From contig NZ_FOFR01000014.1 in assembly GCF_900110955.1 (NCBI RefSeq), positions 124,001-188,000 of the forward strand: a stretch of DNA of 64,000 nucleotides, written 5' to 3'. Position 1 is the stretch's first letter. Each line of letters starts with the position of its first letter. Of this stretch, positions 50,202 to 58,476 are shown piece after piece. Position numbers and translations under genes: made by a program. Under the pieces are notes generated by a model. That model ran no database searches, was not told the DNA's origin, and saw only the letters and a program-made list of their open reading frames with translations. The stretch is from Lentzea xinjiangensis (GTDB lineage: Bacteria; Actinomycetota; Actinomycetes; Mycobacteriales; Pseudonocardiaceae).

Positions 50202-50727
50202 CCGTATCCCCGGCGCAACCGGAACAATCCTCGCGTCTGCGTCTCGTCCACAGTGGATCGTCGCGATCCCTTGGCCTGGCTGGGATTCGCCGTGGCACCT
50301 CGGCACTGCTGTCCGATGTGGCCGGAGACGCGACTGCCTGATGCCTGCTCGTGACGGGGTCATCCGATCAAGCGACCCTGTCCGGGAACGACGTCCCTGA
50401 TCAGGTGTCTCCGGCAGCGGTGCAGGCGTAGCGCTTGTCGCCCAACCGGCTACCGAACCGCCAACAGGTTTTCCGGCTCCCGGCGCGGCTACTCCAAACG
50501 GCGTAGCCCGGCGTTCTGTTGGAGAGGGGAGGTGTGCTTCTGCGGAACGCCCCGGCTCGATGGTAGGCGGCAAGATCGACATCCCGGGTCATCCGCGACG
50601 GCGCGTCGCTGATCTCAGGATGCCGTCCCCGCCACCGCAAACGCCTCGCGTGGAGGCACGGCGGTCCCGCCCCTGGCGTCCGGCTCGTCTCCACGTCCGC
50701 GAATGTTGTTGTCAAGAAAGGAAGACC
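50202..50727. other. Intergenic region of 526 bases
   Basis: No gene is recognised with confidence. A leftward 63-codon frame (50401-50592) ends WRFGSRLGDKRYACTAAGDT but has no clear ribosome-binding site or known family, so it was not called. The last 40 bases carry the promoter and AAAGGA site of the repeat-protein gene. Confidence 0.5.
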
Positions 50728-52035
50728 ATGCGCAAGAAAGTCAAAGGCGGCCTCCTGGCCGCTGCCATGGCCGGTGGCCTCGTCCTGACGTGCGGCTCGC
50801 CCGCGAGTGCCGACGTCGACGCGTTCCGCTCCTTCTGGTCCGGTGGCCCTGGGCATCCGGTGAACGCGGAGCTGCTCGACCACTACGCCGAGGCGTCGGC
50901 GGTGGCCGGTCATGGCGCGCCTTCCGGCGAGGGCGGTGACGCCGTCAGTCACAACAACGCCGAGTCCGGTGACTCCGGCGACTCCGGTGACTCCCACGAC
51001 GCCGATGACAACTCGCCCTGGGTGATGTGCGTCCAGCACACCTGTCTGACCAGCGAGGACTCCGGCGACTCCGGCGACACCTCCACTGGTGACACTGGCA
51101 ACGCGCTCAACAACAGTGCCACCAATGGTGGTGACACGGGTAACGGCGGCAATGGCGGCAACGCGGCTGCCGCAGCGGAGAACTCCGCCGCGCTCACCTC
51201 GGACGACGACGAGGACGAGCACAAGGGCGGCGACGAGGACAGCGACGACAACGACGACCACGACGACGAAGACAACGACAGCGACGACAACGACGATCAC
51301 GACGACGAAGACAACGACAGCGACGACAGCGACACGCACGTCGACGCTGACGCTGACGCCGAGGCGACCGCGGTGGGCGGGCACGGTGCGCCTTCCGGTG
51401 AAGGTGGCGACGCTTCCAGCGACAACGACGCGGAGTCGGGTGACTCCGGTGACTCGGGTGACTCGGGCGACACCGGGCACAACTCGGCGATGGTGATGTG
51501 CGTGCAGGCCACGTGTGTGACCGGCACGAGCTCCGGCGACTCGGGTGACACCTCGACCGGTGACACCGGCAACGCGGCGAACAACAGCGTTACCAACGGT
51601 GGTGACACCGGCAACGGCGGCCACGGCGGCAACGCGGCGGCTGCGGCGGAGAACTGGACCGGCGTCCACTCCGGCGACGACAACGACACGAACGTCGACG
51701 CTGACGCCGAGGCGACCGCGGTGGGCGGGCACGGTGCGCCTTCCGGTGAAGGTGGCGACGCTTCCAGCGACAACGACGCGGAGTCGGGTGACTCCGGTGA
51801 CTCGGGTGACTCGGGCGACACCGGGCACAACTCGGCGATGGTGATGTGCGTGCAGGCCCACTGCGTGACCGGCACGAGCTCCGGCGACTCGGGTGACACC
51901 TGGACCGGTGACACCGGCGACGCCGCGAACAACAGCGCCACCAACGGTGGCGACACCGGCAACGGCGGCCACGGCGGCGACGCCGACGCGTGGGCTTCGA
52001 ACGCCGGTGACGTGGGCGAGGGGGACGACGACTGA
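50728..52035 (+). CDS. Secreted repeat protein with paired cysteines
   Basis: This 435-residue protein has a signal peptide (KGGLLAAAMAGGLVLTCGSPASA) and then three related blocks of about 115 residues. Each has an AEATAVGGHGAPSGEGGDA start, a run of Gly-Asp-Ser repeats (ESGDSGDSGDSG), a hydrophobic MVMCVQATCVTG loop with two cysteines four residues apart, then SGDSGDTSTGDTGNAANNS and GGDTGNGGHGGNA. An Asp-rich stretch (DDNDDHDDEDNDSDD) separates blocks 1 and 2. The composition suggests a calcium-binding, elongated surface or matrix protein. The family is not recognised. Confidence 0.85.
   Translation: MRKKVKGGLLAAAMAGGLVLTCGSPASADVDAFRSFWSGGPGHPVNAELLDHYAEASAVAGHGAPSGEGGDAVSHNNAESGDSGDSGDSHDADDNSPWVMCVQHTCLTSEDSGDSGDTSTGDTGNALNNSATNGGDTGNGGNGGNAAAAAENSAALTSDDDEDEHKGGDEDSDDNDDHDDEDNDSDDNDDHDDEDNDSDDSDTHVDADADAEATAVGGHGAPSGEGGDASSDNDAESGDSGDSGDSGDTGHNSAMVMCVQATCVTGTSSGDSGDTSTGDTGNAANNSVTNGGDTGNGGHGGNAAAAAENWTGVHSGDDNDTNVDADAEATAVGGHGAPSGEGGDASSDNDAESGDSGDSGDSGDTGHNSAMVMCVQAHCVTGTSSGDSGDTWTGDTGDAANNSATNGGDTGNGGHGGDADAWASNAGDVGEGDDD
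51361..51656 (+). repeat. Internal repeat, block 2
   Basis: The first 150 bases match 51709-51858 without a difference that I can see, and the rest is highly similar. The period is 348 bases (116 codons). Confidence 0.8.
51709..52004 (+). repeat. Internal repeat, block 3
   Basis: Copy of block 2. Differences are concentrated in the second half (for example ACGTGT to CACTGC after GTGCAGGCC). Block 1 (about 50890-51180) is a more distant relative. Confidence 0.8.
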
Positions 52036-52065
52036 TCGCAGTCCACTGAGCTGATCATCCTGCGG

Positions 52066-52100
52066 AACGGGTGGGATCGGGTTCTCCGATCCCACCCGTT
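52066..52100. terminator. Perfect 15-bp hairpin, bidirectional terminator
   Basis: Arms 52066-52080 and 52086-52100 (core ACGGGTGGGATCGG) close a GTTCT loop between the convergent repeat-protein and EEP genes. Confidence 0.8.
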
Positions 52101-52116
52101 GTGCGTGTCCGGCCGA

Positions 52117-53049
52117 TCACGGCTTGGTCAGGCGGACCAGGAACCCGTCGTGGTCGGTGTGGGCCAGGCCGTACCTCGTGGTGCCGGCGAACGCGAGGTC
52201 GTTGGAGAACACCACGTGCTGCACGTCGCCGTCACCCTTGCGGGTGTGGCCGGGTGGGACGCAGTTCTGCGCGTTCTCCGGGTCGGCGGTGTCGTACTCC
52301 AGGTTGAAGTCGCCACCGACGACCGTCTTGCCGCTCACCGCCTCGACGGACCTGATGTGCGGGACCGCGTCGAACAACAGGGCCCGGCACTGGGCGAGGG
52401 CGACCGGCTCGCTGCTCGCCGACAGGTGTGTCGCGCAGCCCAGGTGGTGGCCGACGGCGTACGCGCACACGAACGTGCGTTGTTCGTTGCCGCCGTCTTG
52501 GGTCGTGTACCTGCCGCTCCACGCGTTCACGCCCCGGAAGCTCGCGGCGGGCACGCGCCCGAGCACGGCGTTGCCGAAGTCCTGGCCGTTGGCGCACTTC
52601 ACCGGTGTGCCGGTGTCCCGTCTGATCGCCGGCGCGAACACGTGGTACACCCGGTCGCCCGGCCACGCCTCCGCCATGGACGGCGTGAGGCGGTCCGGCA
52701 GGTCGTTGGCGCAGATCTCGTTGAGCGTCACCATGTCCGGGCGCACGCGGCGGATCAGGTCGGCGGCCTCGGCGATCGACCGGCCCTGGGAGTAGCAGTC
52801 GACCCCGGGCACCCCGCTGTTGCACAGGTTCAGCTGGAGCTCCCAGAACCGGTCGGCGGCCGTCCCGGGCGCCGGCGGACCGCCGCGGACCGCGGCCTCC
52901 TCCGCCGGAGGCGCCACCACCGCGGTGATCCGCGCGTACTCGACCGGTGCGCTCCCGCCCTCCTGAGCGGCGACCGCGCCCGGCGGGGGAGCCACCACGC
53001 TCGCCAGCACCGCCAGTCCCACCGTTGCGAACGTCAGCTTCGTCTTCAC
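52117..53049 (-). CDS. Secreted endonuclease/exonuclease/phosphatase-family protein
   Basis: This 310-residue protein has a signal peptide (KTKLTFATVGLAVLASVVAPPPGAVA) and an EEP (DNase I-like) domain: LQLNLCNSG, PDMVTLNEIC (metal Glu), GCATHLSA, VVGGDFNLEY (catalytic Asp-Asn) and HTDHDGFLV (catalytic His). Several cysteines fit an extracellular protein. The GTG at 53049 is used because it directly precedes the signal peptide; an upstream ATG in the same frame would add a non-hydrophobic leader. The substrate could be nucleic acid, phospholipid or inositol phosphate. Confidence 0.85.
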   Translation of the reverse strand: MKTKLTFATVGLAVLASVVAPPPGAVAAQEGGSAPVEYARITAVVAPPAEEAAVRGGPPAPGTAADRFWELQLNLCNSGVPGVDCYSQGRSIAEAADLIRRVRPDMVTLNEICANDLPDRLTPSMAEAWPGDRVYHVFAPAIRRDTGTPVKCANGQDFGNAVLGRVPAASFRGVNAWSGRYTTQDGGNEQRTFVCAYAVGHHLGCATHLSASSEPVALAQCRALLFDAVPHIRSVEAVSGKTVVGGDFNLEYDTADPENAQNCVPPGHTRKGDGDVQHVVFSNDLAFAGTTRYGLAHTDHDGFLVRLTKP

Positions 53050-53230
53050 GCCAGTCCGTCCATTCGTCGGCCGAGCCACCAGCATCCCGGCACCGCCGGC
53101 GGAGCACGGGTGGTTTCCGCGCGATTGGGCCACCGGGACCACAGACGTGCCGGTCGCGTTGTTCGTGAATCCTTGACGGCCAAACGAACCCTTGTAGACT
53201 CGAATGAGTAAGTGATCGACTACGCACAGT

Positions 53231-53248
53231 GAGAGCCTGGGGGCTCTC
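53231..53248 (+). terminator. Short hairpin upstream of the StrR-like gene
   Basis: GAGAGCC (53231-53237) pairs with GGCTCTC (53242-53248) around TGGG, with a pyrimidine-rich tract after it. It may be an early terminator in the leader of the regulator gene. Confidence 0.45.
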
Positions 53249-53379
53249 GCCTTCTTCCGAGGGTCACCCGGTCCCGCGCCGCCGTCGCGGCCGGTTGCCG
53301 TGGTGCACGCAGATTGGAGACGAGCGGCTGAGCCGGCTCACCAGCGTTTTCTGATGTCATCGGAGTGTTGGGGGTTTCG

Positions 53380-54285
53380 ATGTCAGGCAATGTGGTGCCG
53401 TTGGCGGGCGGACGGCAGCGGGTGGGGATCGCCTCGCTGGTGCTGTCCGGCTCGCCGCGGCGGAGCGGGGTGGACGAGGAGCACGTCCGCACTCTGGCGA
53501 GCACGGACGACCCGTTGCCCGCGATCACCGTCCACCGCTCGACCATGCGCGTGCTGGACGGGGCGCACCGCGTGCACGCCGCGCTCCTGCGCGGGGAGAC
53601 CCACATCGACGTCGTGTTCTACGACGGGAACGAGGCGGACGCGTTCGTCCTGGCCGTGAAGTCCAACGTGCGGCACGGGCTTCCGCTGTCGGCCGAGGAC
53701 CGGATCAGAGCCGCGGAACGGATCATCGCCTCGCACCCGGACTGGTCGGACCGCGGCATCGCGTCGGTGTCGGGGCTCGCGGCCAAGACCGTGGCGGCGG
53801 TCCGGCAACGGGTCTCGCCGGAGGGCCGGCGGAGCAGAACGGGTCGCGACGGCAAGGTCCGGCCGATCAACTCCGCCGACGGGCGCCGGCGTGCCTCGCG
53901 CTTGATCAGCGAGAACCCCGGCATGTCGCTGCGCGAGATCGCCGAGAGCGCCGGCATCGCCCCGGCGACCGCGCGGGACGTCCGGGAGAGGATGCGCGCG
54001 GGCGAGGACCCGGTTCCGCCGCAGCAGCGCCGTCGCGCGGCCGTGCCACCGGTGACCCCGCCCGACCTGCGCAGCCTGCGGCGCGACCCGTCGTTGCGGT
54101 TCAGCGAGGCCGGCCGGGTGATCCTGCGGTTGATGGACACGCACACGATCACGGCCGACGGCTGGCAGCAGCTCGCGGACAGCGTTCCGTCGCATTGCGC
54201 CGACGCGGTGGCCGACTTGGCGCGCCTCAGCGCCGAGGCGTTGCAGGGGTTCGCGCATCAGGTGCGGCGGCGCAAGTCGCGGTGA
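53380..54285 (+). CDS. StrR-like ParB-N-domain regulator
   Basis: This 301-residue protein has an N-terminal ParB-like domain (RRSGVDEEHVRTLASTDDPLPAITVHRSTMRVLDGAHRVHAALLRGETHIDVVFYDG) and then an HTH in HPDWSDRGIASVSGLAAKTVAAVRQR. The layout matches pathway-specific activators of the StrR group, found in aminoglycoside, aminocoumarin and glycopeptide clusters. The ATG follows GTTGGGGG. It stands at the edge of the P450/MRYLH locus, 20 bases from the convergent ArsR-like gene, and is a candidate activator of that locus. Confidence 0.88.
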   Translation: MSGNVVPLAGGRQRVGIASLVLSGSPRRSGVDEEHVRTLASTDDPLPAITVHRSTMRVLDGAHRVHAALLRGETHIDVVFYDGNEADAFVLAVKSNVRHGLPLSAEDRIRAAERIIASHPDWSDRGIASVSGLAAKTVAAVRQRVSPEGRRSRTGRDGKVRPINSADGRRRASRLISENPGMSLREIAESAGIAPATARDVRERMRAGEDPVPPQQRRRAAVPPVTPPDLRSLRRDPSLRFSEAGRVILRLMDTHTITADGWQQLADSVPSHCADAVADLARLSAEALQGFAHQVRRRKSR

Positions 54286-54305
54286 GGCAGTGCTGTACCG
54301 GCGTG

Positions 54306-55286
54306 TCAGCCGTGGCACAGCGCCGTGCCCAGCGCGGTGCGCCGGTACAGCACCGCGTAGCTCACCCGGTGGGACGTGACCAGACCTGCGTCCCGCAACG
54401 CCGCCAGGTGTGCCGACGCGGTGGCGGCACTGACGCCGTGCTGCCTCGCCAGCGCCGTGGTGGACACCGGGTCGTCCAGGCCCAGCAACAGCTCCGCCCT
54501 CGTGCGGCCGATCAACCGGTGCAGTGCCTCGCCGGAGCGGGGCGGGGGCTGGTGCCACAGGTCCGCGATGCCTCGCGCGGGGTAGATCAGCGTCGGCTGC
54601 CACGGCGGTTCCACCACCACGGTGAGCGCGGGCCAGACGAACGCGCTCGGCATCAGCAGCAGACCCTGCCCGCCCAGGCTCTTCGTCAGGCGGTACGGGG
54701 CCGCGACCCGCAAAGTGCTTTCGTGCCAGTGGACCGAGGCGTGCAGGTCCTTGATCAACCGGCGCAGCCCGCCGTCCGCGAGCTGGCGCGACCGGACCGC
54801 GATGTCGTTGTCGAGCAGGTCGCGCAGCCGCGGCCACTGGTCGGCGAGCAACGCCGTCCAGCAGGTGCGCAGCAGGGCCACGAGCTCCCGCAGCGCCTTC
54901 GCCGGGTCGTCGAGCAGCCTGCGTGCGACCTCCGGCCGCACCCGAACCGGTCGCCTGCCGGCGAGGCTGTCGTGCAGCTCGCGTGCGACCTGCTCCAGCG
55001 GCGTGGCGGCGACGCGGTCGAGCTCGGCGGTCACGTCGTCGAGCGGGCCCGCCGGTGGTGGCGTGAGGAAGTCCGGCGTGTAGCCGGAGCTCGGCAGCAG
55101 CGCGATCAGCGGTGCGAGGTCGGCGTCGGAGAGACGGCCGTGCACCTTGCGCAGCCACGGCAGGTGGTAGGCCTGGCGGCGGGGATCGGCGAGCGTGCGC
55201 ACGGCCGCGACCGTCTCCCACAGCGGGGAGAGGGCGAAACGGCAGCGCAGGAGGTCTTCGGTGCCGACCCGCAGTTCCACGGTCAC
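54306..55286 (-). CDS. ArsR-like HTH regulator (DUF5937-type N domain)
   Basis: This 326-residue protein has a long N-terminal domain of about 240 residues (FALSPLWETVAAVRTLADPRRQAYHLPWLRKV, as in DUF5937 proteins) and an ArsR-type winged HTH near the C terminus (LGLDDPVSTTALARQHGVSAATASAHLAALRDAGLVTSHRVSYAVLYRRTALGTAL). The start GTG at 55286 lies two bases from a 28-base inverted repeat. It is divergent from the MFS exporter gene, probably its target. Confidence 0.85.
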   Translation of the reverse strand: MTVELRVGTEDLLRCRFALSPLWETVAAVRTLADPRRQAYHLPWLRKVHGRLSDADLAPLIALLPSSGYTPDFLTPPPAGPLDDVTAELDRVAATPLEQVARELHDSLAGRRPVRVRPEVARRLLDDPAKALRELVALLRTCWTALLADQWPRLRDLLDNDIAVRSRQLADGGLRRLIKDLHASVHWHESTLRVAAPYRLTKSLGGQGLLLMPSAFVWPALTVVVEPPWQPTLIYPARGIADLWHQPPPRSGEALHRLIGRTRAELLLGLDDPVSTTALARQHGVSAATASAHLAALRDAGLVTSHRVSYAVLYRRTALGTALCHG

Positions 55287-55287
55287 G

Positions 55288-55315
55288 AACTGATTCGACC
55301 ACAACCTAATCAGTT
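55288..55315. promoter_or_regulatory. Inverted repeat operator between ArsR-like and MFS genes
   Basis: AACTGATT (55288-55295) and AATCAGTT (55308-55315) are perfect arms around 12 bases. Both flanking genes start within 40 bases. Confidence 0.65.
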
Positions 55316-55350
55316 GGGCGAGGGAACCGCCGCCCGCGAAGCTGCCCGCC

Positions 55351-56574
55351 ATGACGACGAGACAGGCCGGGCCCGGCGCGCCGACGTACGGCCGCATCCT
55401 GGCGATGCCGGAGTTCCGCGCGATCTTCCTGGCGCAGCTCATCGCCACCCTCGGCAACGTCATCGCCCAGATCACCCTGTCCGTGCTCGTCTACCAGCGC
55501 AGCGGGTCGCCGTTGCTGTCGGCGCTCACGTTCGCGCTCGGCTTCGCCCCCTACCTGCTCGGTGCGAGCCTCGTGTCCGCGGTGGCGGACCGGTACCCGT
55601 CCCGGCGGGTGCTCGTCGCGTGCGAGGTCGTCAGCTGCGCCGTCGTGGCGGTGATGGCGGTGCCCGGGATGCCGATCCCGGTGTTGCTCGGCCTGCTGCT
55701 CGTGCTCGGCACGGTCGCGCCGGTCTTCCAGGGCACGCGAGCGGCGAGCCTGCCCGAGGTGCTCTCCGGAGCGGGGTACGCGCTCGGCCGGTCGCTGTTG
55801 CGCATGGTGTCGCAGACGACCCAGATCGCCGGGTTCGGCGTCGGCGGGGTGGTGCTGATCTTCCTCTCACCGTCGCAGGCACTGCTGATCCCGGTCGCCG
55901 GGTTCGCGGCCTCGGCGTTGCTGCTGCGCTTCGGCACCCGGCCGCGGCCGGCGCGCCAGGCGGTGGCGAGCGCCTCGATCGCACGGGCATCGCTGTCGGG
56001 CGTGCGCGAGGTGTTCGCGGTGAAGGGCTTGCGGCCCCTGCTGTTCATGACGTGGCTGCCGCCGATGTTCGCGGTCGCGCCGGAGGCTCTGGCCGCACCC
56101 TACGCCGCGCAGTCCGGCGGCGGGTCCACCGCGCTGGTCGGCTTGCTGCTGTGCGCCGCGCCGCTGGGTTCCGTGGTGGGCGAGGTGCTCTCCGGCACGC
56201 TTCTGCGGCCCGCGCAACGGGTGCGGTGGGTCGTTCCCGTCGCGGCCGTCATGTTCGTGCCGTTGCTGGGCTTCGCCCTGCAGCCGCGGCCGCTCGTCGC
56301 GGCCGGGCTGATGTTCCTGTGCGGACTCGGCTTCACCTACGCCATGGGACTCGACCAGCGCACGCTCGACGTCGTGCCGGAAACCCTGCGGGGCCGGGCG
56401 CTGACCGTGACGACGGCCGGGCTGATGGTGGGCCAGGGCGTCGGTTTCGCCGCGGCGGGTGCGGCCGCGGAGTTCCTGCCCGCGCACGTCGTCGTGCTGT
56501 CCGCCGGTGTCGCCGGACTGGCGACGCTGGTGCTGTGCGGGCCCGCGATCTCGACGAAACGGAGTGCGGAATGA
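55351..56574 (+). CDS. MFS exporter
   Basis: This 407-residue protein has twelve membrane segments and the MFS_3/EntS-like pattern (MPEFRAIFLAQLIATLGNVIAQITLSVLVYQRSGSPLLSALTFALGFAPYLLGASLVSAVADRYPSRRVL, with the motif A D-R-x-x-R-R). Relatives export siderophores, macrolides or peptides. Its stop overlaps the methyltransferase start (ATGA). The ArsR-like gene and the inverted repeat lie upstream. Export of the local peptide product is an inference. Confidence 0.88.
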   Translation: MTTRQAGPGAPTYGRILAMPEFRAIFLAQLIATLGNVIAQITLSVLVYQRSGSPLLSALTFALGFAPYLLGASLVSAVADRYPSRRVLVACEVVSCAVVAVMAVPGMPIPVLLGLLLVLGTVAPVFQGTRAASLPEVLSGAGYALGRSLLRMVSQTTQIAGFGVGGVVLIFLSPSQALLIPVAGFAASALLLRFGTRPRPARQAVASASIARASLSGVREVFAVKGLRPLLFMTWLPPMFAVAPEALAAPYAAQSGGGSTALVGLLLCAAPLGSVVGEVLSGTLLRPAQRVRWVVPVAAVMFVPLLGFALQPRPLVAAGLMFLCGLGFTYAMGLDQRTLDVVPETLRGRALTVTTAGLMVGQGVGFAAAGAAAEFLPAHVVVLSAGVAGLATLVLCGPAISTKRSAE

Positions 56575-57245
56575 GGCTGTGCACCGGAAGCGCGACGGAC
56601 GGTTCGCCGATCGCGCCCGACGGCAGTCCCGTCGGGCTCTACCGGATGCTGCCACCGGGGCGGGAACCGGAGATCATCACCGCGGTGTCGCCGCCGGGAG
56701 CGTGCGTTCTCGAGCTGGGCTGCGGCGCGGGACGGATCACCCACGCGCTGGTCGCCGCGGGCCATCCCGTGGTCGCCGTCGACCAAAGCGCGGACATGCT
56801 CGAACACGTGCGGGACGCGCGAACCGTGTTGTCCGACATCGAGTCCCTCGACCTCGGCGAACGGTTCCCCGTGGTCACGCTCGGCAGTTGCCTCGTCAAC
56901 ATGCCGGAGCTGGGCGAGGCGTTCCTGGACACCTGCCGCCGGCACGTCGACGACGACGGCATCGTGCTCGTCCAGCGCACCTCACCGCAGTGGGCGAGGT
57001 CCCTGCGCGCCGGGACCCGGCTGCGCGTCGGCCCGTTCGACGTCCTGATCACCGAAGCGCGCGTCGAGGACGGCCTGCTCACCGCGACGCAGGAGTGCAC
57101 GGACGGCACGACCACGTGGACGCACTCGTGGACCGACATCGTCTTCGAGGACGGGGAGTTCGAGGAGCTGGTGACCGGTCGCGGGTTCAGCTCGCCGCGG
57201 TGGACAGCCGAGGAGTGGGCGTTGCTGCGGCCGTCGCCCCGCTGA
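56571..57245 (+). CDS. SAM-dependent methyltransferase
   Basis: This 224-residue class I methyltransferase has motif I VLELGCGAGRITHALVAAG, acidic motif VVAVDQSADML and post-motif LGSCLVNMPE. It is coupled to the MFS gene. Its last 59 bases overlap the convergent P450 gene. It may tailor the product of the neighbouring minimal RiPP locus, but the opposite strand weakens that link. Confidence 0.85.
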   Translation: MRLCTGSATDGSPIAPDGSPVGLYRMLPPGREPEIITAVSPPGACVLELGCGAGRITHALVAAGHPVVAVDQSADMLEHVRDARTVLSDIESLDLGERFPVVTLGSCLVNMPELGEAFLDTCRRHVDDDGIVLVQRTSPQWARSLRAGTRLRVGPFDVLITEARVEDGLLTATQECTDGTTTWTHSWTDIVFEDGEFEELVTGRGFSSPRWTAEEWALLRPSPR

Positions 57246-58380
57246 CCGGCAGCTCGCGCAGTCCGCGCAACGTCGCGTGCGGCCAGTGGACGGCTTCGCC
57301 GCACAGCCGGAGGCCGGGAACCCGGCGCAGCAGCGCGGAAAGCCCGACCGAGCAGGTGAGCCGGGCGAGCGAGGCGCCGACGCAGGCGTGCGGGCCCCAG
57401 CCGAAACCGAGGTTGTGGTTCGGCGACCGGGTGAGGTCGAGCCGGTCGGGATCCGGGAACCGCGCGGGGTCCCGGTTCGCGGCGGCGACGAGCAGGATCA
57501 GGTCGCTGCCCCTGCGCAACGTCCGGCCGCGCAGCTCGACGTCCCGCGCCACCACCCGTGCCACGGCCTGGACAGGACCCGAGTGGCGCAGCAGCTCCTT
57601 GACCGCGTCGTCGGAGACACCGTTGTGCCGCAACCGGTCCCAGTCGCCGGGGGAGCGCAGCAGCGCGAGCACCGACGACGACACGAACCGGCTGGACGGC
57701 GCGTACCCGGCGTGCAGCATCACCCGCAGGGTGTTCGCGACCATGTCGCGGGACAACGACTCCGCGGCCCCCATCCTGGCCAGGTCGGCGAGCAGGCCGG
57801 TCTCCGGCCCGGCGTCGATCCAGCCGGAGATCGCGCCGCTCAGCGCGTCGCGCGCCCGCGTGCCCGGTGGCGCCGCGGCAGGCGTCAAGCCGGAGTCCAT
57901 GGCGGCCACGATCGCCTCCGACCAGCCGACGACCTCGTCCTCGTCGGTCAGCGGGATCCCGAACAGCAACGCCGACGCGGCGAACGCGAGCGGTGCCGCG
58001 TACTCGGAGACCAGGTCGAACGGACCCCCACCGACCAGCCCGCCGAGCAGCTCGTCGGCGTAGCGGTCGAGGCGCTCGCGGATGGCCGGGAAGTCCTGGT
58101 GGCGGTAGGCGTCCGTGAGGACCTTGTGCACCACACCGTGGTCCGGCGGGTCGAGGGTCTGGATGCTCAGGTAGTTCTCCGGGATGTCGATGCCGGCCCG
58201 GCGCCAGTCCGACGAGTAGACCTCCGGCGTCGTGAGGACGTGGTGGCAGTCGTCGTAGCGGGTCAGCACCCATGCCTGCAACCGCTCGTACCAGTGGACC
58301 GGATCCGCGGCGCGCAGCTCGTGGTACATCGGGTGCGGGTCGAGCAGGGTCGTCTCGTCGAGCGGGCGGAACAGGTCCAT
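57187..58380 (-). CDS. bytO: Cytochrome P450, likely biarylitide cross-linking enzyme
   Basis: This is a 397-residue P450. The heme motif is FGWGPHACVG (Cys333), the ExxR motif is E262-LLR265, and the C-terminal region is normal. The I-helix reads MLHAGYAPSSR (about 221-231) and lacks the usual acid-Thr pair (A/G)Gx(D/E)T. It follows the 18-bp MRYLH gene by 96 bases. In biarylitide loci the P450 joins Tyr and His (or Tyr and Tyr) side chains of the encoded pentapeptide in one step. The assignment rests on this context, on the odd I-helix and on family knowledge. Confidence 0.85.
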   Translation of the reverse strand: MDLFRPLDETTLLDPHPMYHELRAADPVHWYERLQAWVLTRYDDCHHVLTTPEVYSSDWRRAGIDIPENYLSIQTLDPPDHGVVHKVLTDAYRHQDFPAIRERLDRYADELLGGLVGGGPFDLVSEYAAPLAFAASALLFGIPLTDEDEVVGWSEAIVAAMDSGLTPAAAPPGTRARDALSGAISGWIDAGPETGLLADLARMGAAESLSRDMVANTLRVMLHAGYAPSSRFVSSSVLALLRSPGDWDRLRHNGVSDDAVKELLRHSGPVQAVARVVARDVELRGRTLRRGSDLILLVAAANRDPARFPDPDRLDLTRSPNHNLGFGWGPHACVGASLARLTCSVGLSALLRRVPGLRLCGEAVHWPHATLRGLRELPVSGATAAATPTPRLSTAAS

Positions 58381-58426
58381 TTGCCACTTCCTGTGGTGTG
58401 CGGGTCCGACAACGCCGTGCTTGCGG

Positions 58427-58460
58427 CGCAGGGGCGGGCCGCGCTCGGCCCGCCCCTGCG
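58427..58460 (-). terminator. Perfect 14-bp hairpin between the pentapeptide gene and P450
   Basis: Arms 58427-58440 and 58447-58460 (core GCAGGGGCGGGCC) close a six-base loop. It lies 17 bases after the pentapeptide stop, where partial termination would give more precursor than enzyme mRNA. Confidence 0.7.
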
Positions 58461-58476
58461 GTCACCTGTGTTCCTT

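Noticed and set aside
50401-50592. 63-codon minus-strand ORF ending WRFGSRLGDKRYACTAAGDT
   Set aside because: No convincing ribosome-binding site and no recognised family. Left as a note in the intergenic entry.
50890-52004. Regular DNA repeats, considered as a CRISPR or noncoding repeat array
   Set aside because: The period is 348 bases with codon phase preserved, and the reading frame with a signal peptide explains it as protein repeats.
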